DNA of 64,000 nt from an uncultured Reyranella sp. (GCF_945957355.1 NZ_CAMFKM010000008.1:124001-188000); one strand, 5' to 3'. Positions 36,536 to 45,853 are shown, counted from the first letter of the stretch. Numbers and translations: made by a program. Notes: generated from the sequence alone by a model not told the origin.

Positions 36536-38572
36536 ATGCGCCTTTTGATGAACGTCGTGGCCCTGCTGGGCCTGATTGCGTTCCCGAGTTTCGCCTTCGC
36601 CCAGGACCTCTCGCTGAAGCGGGTCATGCTGTCGTCCGGCGGCCTCGGCTATTTCGAATACGAGGCGAGTGTCGATGGCGACGCCACGCTGAAGCTCACC
36701 GTGTCGCTCGGCCAGGTGGACGACGTGCTGAAGAGCCTCGTCGTCTATGACGACAAGGGCGGGGTGGGCGGACTCAGCCTTCCGGGCCGCGAGCCGCTGG
36801 CGCAGGCGTTCAAGGACCTGCCGTTCGACCAGAACTCGCTGGGCTCACCAGCCGAGCTGCTGCAGACGCTGAAGGGCGCGCAGGTCACCGTGGGCGGCAG
36901 CCGCTCGATCTCCGGCCGCATCGTGTCGGTCGAGGAGGACAGCATCGCGCTGCCCGACAACAAGGGCATGGTGAAGCGGACGCGGGTCACGCTCTACACC
37001 GACCGCGGGCTGCAGCAGTTCATCCTGGAGGAGGCCGAGAACCTGCAATTCGCCGATGCTGCCCTTCGCGACAAGGTGGGGCAGGCGCTGGTCGCCATCC
37101 AGGGCAACCGTGCCAAGGACGCCCGCACCATCGACCTCACCATGCGCGGGCAGGGCAAGCGCACCGTGCGCGTCGCCTACATCGTCGAGGCGCCGGTCTG
37201 GAAGGCCTCCTACCGGCTCACTCTGGGTGCGGATCCCGCCGCGGCGCGCTCGGGCCTGCAGGGCTGGGCCATCGTCGAGAACATGAGCGGGCAGGACTGG
37301 AAGGACGTCGATCTGACGCTCGTGTCCGGCCGGCCGGTCGCCTTTCACCAAGCGCTCTACAACGCCTATTACGTGACGCGCCCCGAAGTGCCGGTCGAGA
37401 TCGCCGGCCGACTGATGCCCGGCATCGATCGCGGCGGCGTCGCCGCCGATCAGCAGCGCGCCAAGTCTTCGCTGCCGATGCCTGCATCTGCGCCTTATCG
37501 TGCGCAGCAGGAGCGGTCGGTCGGCGCGATGGCACCGCCGCCACCGCCTCCGGCGCCGCCGGCCGAGATGGCCGCCGCCGCCGAGCAGATCGAGGCGAGC
37601 GACGCTGCCACACAAGTGATCTTCAAGTTCCCGCGCGCCGTCAGCGTCGAGAACGGCCGCACACTTTCGATCCCGATCGTCGACCGCCAGGTGCCCGCGG
37701 CGCGGCTCGCGCTCTACCAGGCCGACACCGCCGCGCGTAATCCGCTGGCCGCGATCCGCCTGACCAACGACGGCGAATCGGGTCTGCCGCCGGGCATCAT
37801 CACCCTCTATGAGCGCGACAGGGGCGGCTACGTCTCCTATGTCGGCGACGCGCGCCTCTCGGGCTTCCCGGTCGGCGAGACGCGCCTGCTGGCCTATGCG
37901 CTCGACGAGAAGGTCATCATCGAGCGCGATGTTGCGCAGACCGATCGCGTGGCCTCGGGCACGATCGCCAACGGCGCGCTGCGCCTGTCGCGGGTCGTGC
38001 GGCAGACGACGGTCTATCGCGTGCGCGGCCCGGCCAAGGAGCCGCGGCAGCTCATCGTCGTCCAGCGCCGACTGCCGGGCTGGACCCTGACCAAGCCCGA
38101 GTCGAAGGATGTCGAGCTGAGCGAGGGCAACTACCGCATCCCGTTCCAGCTTCCCGGCGGCGACCAGACGCAGACCTTCGAGGTGGTGCAGGAACAGACG
38201 CAGCAGCAGGAGATCCGGCTGGTCGAGAGCGCCGCCGAGCAGATCCGCGTCTATGCTCAGGCCCGTGAGTTCGACGCCAAGACGCGCGAGGCGCTGACCC
38301 GCGTGCTGCAGCTCCAGCAGGCAGCCGCGGACGTCCAGCGCAAGGTGGCGCAGGTCGATGCAGAGCGGCAGGCGATCGTGCAGGAGCAGGCGCGGCTGCG
38401 TGAGAACCTGGCGCGGGTGCCGGCCAACAGCGATCTCCAGCGGCGCTATCTAGCGACGCTGGACAAGCAGGAAACCAACCTCGAAGCGCTCGCCAAGCGC
38501 CGCGCGGATGCCGACAAGGAGGTCGAGGCGGCTCGCAACGCGTTGCGGACGTATGTGAGTCAGCTTGGCTGA
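36536..38572 (+). CDS. Secreted DUF4139 domain protein
   Basis: 678 residues. Signal peptide about 1-22 (MRLLMNVVALLGLIAFPSFAFA). The region 200-560 contains the DUF4139 beta-rich core, with VAYIVEAPVWKASYRL and LVSGRPVAFH. A proline-rich insert (PPPPPPAPPAEM) near residue 330 separates two parts. The last 110 residues are a coiled coil rich in Gln, Ala and Glu (VLQLQQAAADVQRKVAQVDAE). Function is unknown in this family. The start is the ATG at 36536, with GGGAG just upstream. It converges on recG with no spacer. Confidence 0.75.
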   Translation: MRLLMNVVALLGLIAFPSFAFAQDLSLKRVMLSSGGLGYFEYEASVDGDATLKLTVSLGQVDDVLKSLVVYDDKGGVGGLSLPGREPLAQAFKDLPFDQNSLGSPAELLQTLKGAQVTVGGSRSISGRIVSVEEDSIALPDNKGMVKRTRVTLYTDRGLQQFILEEAENLQFADAALRDKVGQALVAIQGNRAKDARTIDLTMRGQGKRTVRVAYIVEAPVWKASYRLTLGADPAAARSGLQGWAIVENMSGQDWKDVDLTLVSGRPVAFHQALYNAYYVTRPEVPVEIAGRLMPGIDRGGVAADQQRAKSSLPMPASAPYRAQQERSVGAMAPPPPPPAPPAEMAAAAEQIEASDAATQVIFKFPRAVSVENGRTLSIPIVDRQVPAARLALYQADTAARNPLAAIRLTNDGESGLPPGIITLYERDRGGYVSYVGDARLSGFPVGETRLLAYALDEKVIIERDVAQTDRVASGTIANGALRLSRVVRQTTVYRVRGPAKEPRQLIVVQRRLPGWTLTKPESKDVELSEGNYRIPFQLPGGDQTQTFEVVQEQTQQQEIRLVESAAEQIRVYAQAREFDAKTREALTRVLQLQQAAADVQRKVAQVDAERQAIVQEQARLRENLARVPANSDLQRRYLATLDKQETNLEALAKRRADADKEVEAARNALRTYVSQLG

Positions 38573-40654
38573 TCAGCCCGCGCGCAGCGTCCTGACCGCA
38601 TCATCGCGGCGGAACAGGTAGAGGAGCGCACGGAGGGCTTGGCCGCGCTCGGTCTGCAGGTCGGGATCGCGGGCGATTACCAGCCGCGCATCGTCGCGGG
38701 CAGCCTCCAGCAGCTCGTTGTGGATCGAAAGGTCCGCCAAGCGCATGTCGGGCAGGCCGCTCTGGCGGGTGCCCAGAAGCTCGCCGGCGCCGCGCAGTTT
38801 CAGATCTTCCTCGGCGATGCGGAAGCCGTCCTCCGTCTCGCGCATGATCGCGATCCGCGCTTTGGCCGTTTCGCCGAGCGGCAAGGCGTAGAGCAGCAGA
38901 CAGGTCGACTTGGCGCTGCCGCGACCGACCCGGCCACGCAGCTGGTGGAGCTGGGCCAGACCAAAGCGCTCGGCATGTTCGATTACCATCACCGTCGCCG
39001 CGGGGACGTCGACGCCGACCTCGATCACGGTCGTCGCGACCAGGACGGACAAGCGCCCGTCGGCGAAGGCGGCCATCGTGGCCTCGCGCTCGGCGCTCTT
39101 CAGCCGGCCATGCAGCAAGCCGACCTTGCCGGGGAATCGGTCGCTCAACAGCTGGAAGCGCTCGGTCACGTTGGCGAGATCGATCTCCTCTGATTCCTCG
39201 ATTAGCGGGCAGACCCAATAGATGCGTGCGCCATTCGCGATCTGGCGGCCAATGCCCTGGGCGACTTCGCCGATACGCTCCAACGGCAATGCCCGCGTGT
39301 CGATCGGCTGCCGACCTTTGGGCTTCTCCGTGAGCTTCGAGACGTCGAGATCGCCATAAGCCGCCAGCATCAGGGTGCGCGGGATCGGCGTCGCCGTCAT
39401 GACGAGCAGGTCGACGGCGTGTCCCTTGGAAGACAGCGCCATGCGCTGATGCACGCCGAACCGGTGCTGCTCGTCGACGACCGCCATGGCGAGGTCGGCG
39501 AACTCGACATCCTCCTGCACCAGCGCATGCGTGCCGACCACGAGCTGGATCGTACCGTCGGCCAGGCCCTGCAAGGTCTGCTTCTTCGCGCGCTGGCCGT
39601 CGCGGCCGGTCAGCAGGGCGACCTTCACGCCTGCGGCTTCGGCGAGCGGCGCGATGGTCGCGAAATGCTGCCGCGCCAGCAGCTCGGTGGGCGCCATCAT
39701 GGCGGCCTGCGCGCCCGCCTCGACGCAGATCAGCATGGCAAGCAGCGCCACCAGCGTCTTGCCGCTGCCGACATCGCCCTGTAGCAGCCGCACCATGCGC
39801 TCCTCTTTACCGAGGTCGTCAGCGATCTCGGCGATGGCCTGAGTCTGACTGGCCGTCAGCTCGAAGCCCAGCGAGGCCAGGGCGGCCTTGCGCAGGCGGC
39901 CGTCGCCCTTCGTCGAGTGTCCCGCCAGCGTGCGGTTGTGATGGCGCACCAGCGCGATGGCGAGCTGGCTCGCAAGCAGCTCGTCGAAGGCGAGGCGGGC
40001 ACGGGCAGGGCGCGCGGGCGAAAGATCGCCCAGCTCCTCGGGCGCATGTGCGCGGGCGAGGGCGGTCTTCCAATCGCTCCACCCCTGCTTCTTGTGGAAG
40101 GCCGCGTCCTGCCATTCGGTGAGGCCAGGCGCGCGCTCGACGGCGGCGGCGATGGCCTTCTGCACCGGCTTCTGGGTGAGACCGGCCGTCAGGCCGTAGA
40201 CCGGCTCGACCCGCAGGATGGAGTCGCGCTCCTCGAGCGGCACGACATGCTCGGGGTGCGTCATCTGCACCTCGCCCTGGTAGATCTCGACCTTGCCGCT
40301 GATCACGCGCGTCTCGCCGGGCGGCAGAAGCTTCTTGAGATAGTCCTCGCGGCCGTTGAAGTAGGTGAGGCAGAGCCGACCGGTCTCGTCGCTGCACCAG
40401 ACCTTGTAGGGCTGGCGCGGGCTGTGCGGGACGATGTGTTCGTCGACGATGACGGTGAGCGTGGCGACCTCGCCGCTGCGCGCCTGGGCGACCTCGGGCG
40501 CGTTACGTCGATCGATCACCCCAGAGGGCAGATGCCACAGAAGGTCGACGACCAGCGGGCCCGCCAGTTTTTCCACAAGCGTGCCCAGCCGCGGACCGAT
40601 TCCGGGCAGCGACGTGACGTGGGCGAAGAGGGGCGTGAGGGCTTGCGGGCGCAT
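38573..40654 (-). CDS. recG: ATP-dependent DNA helicase RecG
   Basis: 693 residues. The N-terminal wedge/OB domain (about 1-190) contains IDRRNAPEV and the TYFNGREDYLKKLL segment. The superfamily 2 helicase core has Walker A GDVGSGKT, DEQH box VVDEQHRFGVHQR and motif VI QLRGRVGRG. RecG drives fork regression and branch migration in recombination repair. The C-terminus has the RecG wedge-contacting region. Its stop codon directly abuts the convergent DUF4139 stop (TGATCA). It is divergent from sdhE, with 85 bp between starts. Confidence 0.96.
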   Translation of the reverse strand: MRPQALTPLFAHVTSLPGIGPRLGTLVEKLAGPLVVDLLWHLPSGVIDRRNAPEVAQARSGEVATLTVIVDEHIVPHSPRQPYKVWCSDETGRLCLTYFNGREDYLKKLLPPGETRVISGKVEIYQGEVQMTHPEHVVPLEERDSILRVEPVYGLTAGLTQKPVQKAIAAAVERAPGLTEWQDAAFHKKQGWSDWKTALARAHAPEELGDLSPARPARARLAFDELLASQLAIALVRHHNRTLAGHSTKGDGRLRKAALASLGFELTASQTQAIAEIADDLGKEERMVRLLQGDVGSGKTLVALLAMLICVEAGAQAAMMAPTELLARQHFATIAPLAEAAGVKVALLTGRDGQRAKKQTLQGLADGTIQLVVGTHALVQEDVEFADLAMAVVDEQHRFGVHQRMALSSKGHAVDLLVMTATPIPRTLMLAAYGDLDVSKLTEKPKGRQPIDTRALPLERIGEVAQGIGRQIANGARIYWVCPLIEESEEIDLANVTERFQLLSDRFPGKVGLLHGRLKSAEREATMAAFADGRLSVLVATTVIEVGVDVPAATVMVIEHAERFGLAQLHQLRGRVGRGSAKSTCLLLYALPLGETAKARIAIMRETEDGFRIAEEDLKLRGAGELLGTRQSGLPDMRLADLSIHNELLEAARDDARLVIARDPDLQTERGQALRALLYLFRRDDAVRTLRAG

Positions 40655-40676
40655 GGTTGGTTTGATCAGGGGCTGC

Positions 40677-40705
40677 GTGACTTCGCCATCGCCGCCGCCT
40701 ATATG
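40677..40705 (+). promoter_or_regulatory. Putative sigma70 promoter for sdhE-mfd
   Basis: GTGACT (40677-40682), 17-bp spacer, TATATG (40700-40705). It lies in the recG/sdhE intergenic gap, with the sdhE ATG at 40740 (predicted leader about 28 nt). The -10 flank GCCGCCTATAT is identical to that ahead of the pcm-like gene. Assigned by eye. Confidence 0.45.
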
Positions 40706-40739
40706 CTACGCCCCTTTTTGTTCCGGGCCTGGGGAAAAC

Positions 40740-41009
40740 ATGAGTACCGACACGGATCTGGAGACGCGCCGGAAGCGTTTGCTCTACCGCAGCACCTATC
40801 GCGGCAACAAGGAGAACGACATCCTCCTTGGGCAATTCGCTCGCGCCCATCTGGGTGAATTCGGTGCCGCTGAACTCGACGACTATGAGCGCCTGCTCGC
40901 GGTTGGCGACAACGACATCTACGACTGGGTGTCCGGCAAGGCGGAAGTCCCGGCCGACCAGGACTCGCCCGTGGTTCGCAAGCTGCTGGCGTTTCGCGTG
41001 AGGTTCTAG
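40740..41009 (+). CDS. sdhE: FAD assembly factor SdhE
   Basis: 89 residues, DUF339/Sdh5 fold. The RGxxE motif involved in flavinylation is present as YRGNKENDILLG. The family helps attach FAD to succinate dehydrogenase flavoprotein SdhA. The start is the ATG at 40740, with GGGG upstream. The stop TAG (41007-41009) overlaps the GTG start of mfd by one base. A recG / sdhE / mfd neighbourhood is one I recall from other alphaproteobacteria. Confidence 0.9.
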   Translation: MSTDTDLETRRKRLLYRSTYRGNKENDILLGQFARAHLGEFGAAELDDYERLLAVGDNDIYDWVSGKAEVPADQDSPVVRKLLAFRVRF

Positions 41010-44000
41010 TGGCTCTGCCGTTCGCCAGTTCACTCGCCGCAATTCCCCGCAAGGCCGTCAAATGGACCATCGCAGGCCTCCCTGAGGGGGCTGATGCGCT
41101 GATCCTAGCCGAACTGGCGCGGGCGACCGGCGGGGCAGACATTCTGCACGTGGCACGCGACGGGCAACGGCTGGAGCGCCTGCAGGACGGGCTGCGCTTC
41201 TTCAGCCCCGACCGCGAGGTGCTGGTCTTCCCGGCCTGGGATTGCCTGCCCTATGACCGCATGTCGCCGCACCCCGACATCGTGGCCGAGCGGCTGGAGA
41301 CGCTGAGCCGGCTGGCCGCGCCAAAGAATCCCGGCGCACCGGCACGGATCATCCTGGCGTCCGTGGGCGCCGCCCTGCAGCGCGTGCCGCCGCGCAAGCT
41401 CTACACCGAGGCGGCCACGATCCTGCGCAAGGGCCAGACGGTCGACGTGGACTGGCTCACCCGGTTCCTGGGCGAGAACGGCTACGGCCGCGCCGAAACG
41501 GTGATGGAGCCGGGCGAGTTCGCTGTGCGAGGCGGCCTGTTCGATCTCTTCCCGCCGGGCACCAAAGAGCCGCTGCGCCTCGACCTGTTCGGCGACACGC
41601 TGGAGTCCATCCGCTCCTTCGATCCGATGAGCCAGCGGTCGACCGGCAATCGCGACGAGGTCGTGTTGCTACCGGTCAGCGAAGTCCTGCTGACGCCCGA
41701 GAGCATCGAGCGTTTCCGCAGCGGCTATCGCGAGCTGTTCGGCAATGTCTCGGGCGAGGACCTGCTCTACGAATCCGTCTCGGCGGGTCAGCGCCATGTC
41801 GGTGTCGAGCACTGGCTGCCGCTGTTCCACGACCATATGGAAACGCTGCTCGACTATTGCCCCGGCGCGCTAGTGACCGCCGACCAGGAAGCGGCTGAAG
41901 CCTTCACCGCGCGCTACGAGCTGATCGCCGACTATTACGACGCCCGCCAGAAGACCGGAGCCAAGGGCGGCATGACCGGCGGCGCGGACTACAAGCCACT
42001 GCCGCCTGACCGGCTCTACCTCAGGCCCTCGGAATGGGATCGGCTGCTGGATGGCCGCACTGTAGCGCAGTTCTCAACCTTCGATTCGGCGCCCGGCGCG
42101 GTCAACACGATCGACCTCGGCGGCCGCCGCCACGAAGGCTTCGCGCAAGCGCGCACGGCACAGGGCGTCAACCTTTTCGACAAGGTGGCCGAGCATGTGA
42201 AGGCGGCCAATGAAGCCGGCCGCCGCATCGTCGTCGCCGGCTACACCGACGGATCGACCACCCGACTGCAACACTTGCTGCAGGAGCATGGCGCCACCAC
42301 ACCGGTGCTCGCCGCCGACTTCGCGATGGTGCAGGCCCTGCCGGCCGGCGTCGTCGCCGTCGTCATCTGGCCGCTGGAGCATGGTTTCGTGCTCGACGGG
42401 CTGGAGGTGATCGGCGAGGAGGACATTCTCGGCGACCGCCTGTCGCGGCCAGCCAAGAAGCGGCGCCCGTCGGAACGGTTCATCGCCGAGGCGTCGGCAC
42501 TGAGCGACGGCGACCTCGTGGTCCATCGCGAGCATGGCGTCGGGCGCTACGAGGGCCTGGTGACCCTCGAGATCCATCACGCGCGCCACGACTGCCTGCG
42601 CCTCACCTACGACGGCGGCGACAAGCTCTTCGTCCCGGTCGAGAACATCGACGTGTTGAGCCGCTACGGAGCGGGCGAAGAGGGGGCCGTCCTCGACCGG
42701 CTGGGTGGCGTGGCCTGGCAGTCGCGCAAGGCGAAGCTCAAGCAGCGAATCGCCGACATGGCCGACCGGCTGATCCAGATCGCGGCCGAGCGTGCAGTTC
42801 GCAAGGGCGAGACCATCAGCCCACCCGAAGGTCTCTACGAGGAGTTCTGCGCGCGCTTCCCCTACGCCGAGACGGACGACCAGTTGCAGGCGATCTCCGA
42901 CGTCATGGACGATCTGTCGTCCGGCAAGCCGATGGACCGGCTGATTTGTGGCGATGTCGGCTTCGGCAAGACCGAGGTGGCGCTGCGCGCCGCTTTCGTC
43001 GCTGCCATGTCGGGCAAGCAGGTGGCGGTGATCGGTCCGACGACCTTGCTTGCCCGCCAGCATCACCGCACCTTCGTCGAGCGCTTCCACGGCATGCCGC
43101 TCAACATCGGCCGCCTGTCGCGCCTCGTGCCCCCCAAGGAGGCCAAGGCCACCAAGGAGGGCCTGAAGGACGGCACCATCAACATCATCTGCGGCACGCA
43201 TGCGCTGCTGGCCAAGGGCATCGAGTTCAAGGATCTCGGCCTGCTGATCGTCGACGAGGAGCAGCATTTCGGGGTCGCCCATAAGGAGCGGCTGAAGGAG
43301 CTGCGCGCCGATGTCCATGTGCTGACGCTGACCGCGACGCCGATCCCCCGCACCCTGCAGCTCGCCCTGACGGGCGTGCGTGACATGAGCCTGATCGCCA
43401 CGCCGCCGGTCGATCGCCTGGCCGTGCGCACCTTCATTACGCCGTTCGACGGCGTCACCATCCGCGAGGCACTGCTGCGCGAACAGTTCCGCGGCGGGCA
43501 GACCTTCTATGTCTGCCCGAGGGTCGAGGACCTGGCGTCTGTCGCGGCAGAAATCCGCGAGCTGGTACCGGAGATCCGGCTCGGCATGGCGCACGGCAAG
43601 CTGTCGCCGACCACGATCGAGAACACGATGCAGGACTTTGTCGAGGGCAAGTTCGACGTGCTGCTGTCCACCAACATCGTGGAAAGCGGCCTCGACATCC
43701 GCAACGCCAACACGATGATCATCCATCGCGCCGACATGTTTGGCCTGGCGCAGCTCTACCAGCTGCGCGGCCGGGTCGGTCGCGGCAAGACTCGCGCCTA
43801 TGCCTATCTAACGGTGCCGCCGGGCCGGGCGCTGAACGAGACAGCGGCCAAGCGGCTCGAGGTCATGCAGACGCTCGACACGCTGGGCGCGGGTTTCCAG
43901 CTCGCGAGCCACGATCTCGACATCCGCGGCGCCGGCAATCTCCTGGGCGACGAGCAGTCGGGCCATATCCGCGAGGTCGGCATCGAACTCTACCAGCAGC

Positions 44001-44506
44001 TCCTGGAGGAGGCGGTCGCGGCCGCGCGCGGGCGCTCGCAGGAAGCTGAAAAGTCGGAATGGTCGCCGCAGATCAATCTCGGCATCCCGGTGCTGATCCC
44101 CGAGGAATACGTGCCCGATCTCTCGGTGCGCATGGGGCTCTACCGGCGCCTGGGCGGCCTCACCAGCCAGACCGAGATCGATTCTTTCGCCGCCGAGCTG
44201 GTCGACCGGTTCGGCCGCATGCCGGCAGAGGCGGAGTTCCTGCTGAACACCGTGGCGCTCAAGCTGCTGTGCCGTGCCGCCCAGGTCGAGAAGATCGACG
44301 CCGGCGAGAAGGCCGTCGTTTTCAGCTTCCACGACAACAAGTTCGAGAAGCCCGAGCGCCTGATCGGCTGGATCCAGAAGAACGCGCCGCTGGTGAAGCT
44401 CAGGCCCGACCACCGCGTGATCGTGCAGAGGGTCTGGAAGGAAGAGCGGCAGCGGCTTTCGGGCGTGACGTCGATCGTTTCTTCTTTGGCGAAGCTCGCT
44501 GCTTAG
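41009..44506 (+). CDS. mfd: Transcription-repair coupling factor Mfd
   Basis: 1165 residues, starting with GTG that overlaps the sdhE stop. Layout: UvrB-like N-terminal domains (about 1-350, with VLVFPAWDCLPYDRMSPHPD), a polymerase-interaction domain (about 490-570, VVHREHGVGRYEG), then the helicase core with Walker A GDVGFGKT, DEEQHFGV and motif QLRGRVGRGK, and a C-terminal TRCF domain (about 1000-1130). It removes stalled RNA polymerase and recruits UvrA. Its last 107 bp are overlapped by the convergent TetR gene. Confidence 0.97.
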   Translation: MALPFASSLAAIPRKAVKWTIAGLPEGADALILAELARATGGADILHVARDGQRLERLQDGLRFFSPDREVLVFPAWDCLPYDRMSPHPDIVAERLETLSRLAAPKNPGAPARIILASVGAALQRVPPRKLYTEAATILRKGQTVDVDWLTRFLGENGYGRAETVMEPGEFAVRGGLFDLFPPGTKEPLRLDLFGDTLESIRSFDPMSQRSTGNRDEVVLLPVSEVLLTPESIERFRSGYRELFGNVSGEDLLYESVSAGQRHVGVEHWLPLFHDHMETLLDYCPGALVTADQEAAEAFTARYELIADYYDARQKTGAKGGMTGGADYKPLPPDRLYLRPSEWDRLLDGRTVAQFSTFDSAPGAVNTIDLGGRRHEGFAQARTAQGVNLFDKVAEHVKAANEAGRRIVVAGYTDGSTTRLQHLLQEHGATTPVLAADFAMVQALPAGVVAVVIWPLEHGFVLDGLEVIGEEDILGDRLSRPAKKRRPSERFIAEASALSDGDLVVHREHGVGRYEGLVTLEIHHARHDCLRLTYDGGDKLFVPVENIDVLSRYGAGEEGAVLDRLGGVAWQSRKAKLKQRIADMADRLIQIAAERAVRKGETISPPEGLYEEFCARFPYAETDDQLQAISDVMDDLSSGKPMDRLICGDVGFGKTEVALRAAFVAAMSGKQVAVIGPTTLLARQHHRTFVERFHGMPLNIGRLSRLVPPKEAKATKEGLKDGTINIICGTHALLAKGIEFKDLGLLIVDEEQHFGVAHKERLKELRADVHVLTLTATPIPRTLQLALTGVRDMSLIATPPVDRLAVRTFITPFDGVTIREALLREQFRGGQTFYVCPRVEDLASVAAEIRELVPEIRLGMAHGKLSPTTIENTMQDFVEGKFDVLLSTNIVESGLDIRNANTMIIHRADMFGLAQLYQLRGRVGRGKTRAYAYLTVPPGRALNETAAKRLEVMQTLDTLGAGFQLASHDLDIRGAGNLLGDEQSGHIREVGIELYQQLLEEAVAAARGRSQEAEKSEWSPQINLGIPVLIPEEYVPDLSVRMGLYRRLGGLTSQTEIDSFAAELVDRFGRMPAEAEFLLNTVALKLLCRAAQVEKIDAGEKAVVFSFHDNKFEKPERLIGWIQKNAPLVKLRPDHRVIVQRVWKEERQRLSGVTSIVSSLAKLAA

Positions 44507-45059
44507 GCGTCTTCTTCGGCTTCATCAGCGCCTTGGAAGCGCGCCGGGCGCAGCGCAGCAGCCAGTCGCTGAGCCGTGTATCTCCCGACGCGCGGGCCAG
44601 CATGACGGCGCCGACCGTCAGGATCGCCACGGCGGTCGCGTCGGCATCCAGCGCGCGCTTCTTTCCGCGCGCCAGCTCGGCGATCACCCCGTGGAGCACA
44701 TTGGCATAGGCCAGCCGCGCCGCCAGAGGCGACCGCGCCACGTCGCCGGCGAGGGCGGCGAGGGTGCAACCCTGGGCGTTTGCTGCCAGCGCCTCGCGGT
44801 CGAGATACGCATCCAGCACAGGGCCGGGTCTCTCGGCTGCGCGCAGCCGGGGCATCAGCCCATGTCCCATGCGCACGATCTCGGCGAACAGGGCATCCTT
44901 CGAGGTGAAATGTGCATAGAAGGCGCCGCGGGTCAGGCCGGCCGCCAGCATGATGTCGTCGATATTGGTCCCGGCATGGCCGCGCAGCCGGAACAGCCGG
45001 GCGGCATGCTCGACGATCTCGGCCCGAATGGCTGCCTTTCGGGTGGCGCTGATAGACAT
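44400..45059 (-). CDS. TetR-family repressor with a basic C-terminal tail
   Basis: 219 residues. N-terminal helix-turn-helix (about 7-55) with GHAGTNIDDIMLAAGLTRGAFYAHF. The ligand-binding part runs to about 180. The last 40 residues are strongly basic (KPKKTPKQRASPKKKR) and, apart from a few codons, are encoded antisense to the 3' end of mfd. Directly in front of the ATG at 45059 is an 18-bp near-perfect palindrome, so self-repression is likely. No Shine-Dalgarno is visible. Targets are unknown; the MFS and oxidoreductase genes on the same strand upstream are candidates. Confidence 0.85.
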   Translation of the reverse strand: MSISATRKAAIRAEIVEHAARLFRLRGHAGTNIDDIMLAAGLTRGAFYAHFTSKDALFAEIVRMGHGLMPRLRAAERPGPVLDAYLDREALAANAQGCTLAALAGDVARSPLAARLAYANVLHGVIAELARGKKRALDADATAVAILTVGAVMLARASGDTRLSDWLLRCARRASKALMKPKKTPKQRASPKKKRSTSRPKAAAALPSRPSARSRGGRA

Positions 45060-45060
45060 G

Positions 45061-45100
45061 ATATGTTGATCATCATATCATATGGTAGTCGACATATAAA
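45061..45100 (-). promoter_or_regulatory. Promoter with overlapping TetR operator
   Basis: ATATGTTGATCATCATAT (45061-45078) is an 18-bp palindrome with one mismatched pair around TGATCA, 1 bp from the tetR start codon. On the minus strand, TTTATA (45100-45095), 17 bp, then TATGAT (45077-45072) form a plausible promoter. The transcript would begin within a few bases of the ATG. A second TATGAT overlaps (45082-45077). The palindrome covers the -10 box and start site, a classical autorepression layout. Confidence 0.55.
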
Positions 45101-45116
45101 TGGTCATGAGTTGGGG

Positions 45117-45183
45117 GCGCGCCACTCCAGTGGCGCGATCAAGGCGGCGCTCAAAGCGAAGACGCGCCACTGGAGTGACGCGC
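45117..45183. repeat. Inverted pair of 21-bp palindromes
   Basis: GCGCGCCACTCCAGTGGCGCG at 45117-45137 and its near-exact reverse complement at 45163-45183 (20 of 21 identical), separated by 25 bp. Each copy is itself a hairpin (GCGCCACT-CC-AGTGGCGC). It lies between the TetR promoter and the end of the DsbA-like gene, on no ORF. The hairpin loop core CTCCAGTGGAG also occurs inside the element at 57914-58024. Confidence 0.75.
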
Positions 45184-45193
45184 TCCCGGCAGA

Positions 45194-45853
45194 TTAGACG
45201 GTAGACTGCGCGGCGCTCGTCGCGGCGTCGCGTTCGGCGAGGTTGAAGACCTCGACGAAGGCTGGCGGCGGCTGCGCGCCCGAGACGGCGTATTTGCGGT
45301 TCACGATGAAACAGGGCACGCCATTGATGCCGAGGCGGCGGGCGTAGACGTCGGAAGCGACGACCTCCTGGCGGCCTTCGTCACCCGCCAGGAATCGGCG
45401 GGCGGGATCTTCCTCGATGCCAGCACGGACGGCGACTTCGACCAGCGTATCGACGTCGCCAATGTCCAGACCCTCCTCGAAATAGGCCTTGAACAGTTCG
45501 CCCACAACCTCGTCCTGACGCTCGCTCCGGGCGCTCCAGTGGACGAGCCGATGCGACAACACGGTGTTCGGCGTGCGCTTGATGCGCGAGAACTGGAAGT
45601 CGATCCCGGCCTCGCGGCCGCTCTCGGCAATCGCCTGGTAGATCTGGCGCGGCCGGTCGCCGCCACCGAACTTAGCGCGGACATAGTCGTCACGCGTCAT
45701 GCCCTCGGCCGGCATGTCGGGATTGAGCTGGAAGGGGCGCCAAGCGACCGCGACGTCGGTACGGCCGCTCTGCGCCAGCGCGCGCTCGAAGCGGCGCTTG
45801 CCGATATAGCACCAAGGGCAGATCGTATCGGAGACGATGTCGACGTAGATCAT
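45194..45853 (-). CDS. DsbA-family oxidoreductase, FrnE-like
   Basis: 219 residues, thioredoxin fold with inserted helical domain. The redox motif CPWC is at 12-15 (DTICPWCYIGKRRF). The cis-proline loop GINGVPCFIVNRKY follows at about 180-193. It lacks a signal peptide, as is usual for FrnE/2-hydroxychromene-2-carboxylate isomerase-like DsbA proteins of the cytoplasm. Its ATG overlaps the MFS stop (ATGA, 45850-45853), so it is translated after the transporter in a minus-strand operon SDR-MFS-DsbA. Confidence 0.87.
   Translation of the reverse strand: MIYVDIVSDTICPWCYIGKRRFERALAQSGRTDVAVAWRPFQLNPDMPAEGMTRDDYVRAKFGGGDRPRQIYQAIAESGREAGIDFQFSRIKRTPNTVLSHRLVHWSARSERQDEVVGELFKAYFEEGLDIGDVDTLVEVAVRAGIEEDPARRFLAGDEGRQEVVASDVYARRLGINGVPCFIVNRKYAVSGAQPPPAFVEVFNLAERDAATSAAQSTV

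Noticed and set aside
42074..43726. 550-codon frame antisense to mfd
   Set aside because: Covers the mfd helicase core, which is motif-perfect.
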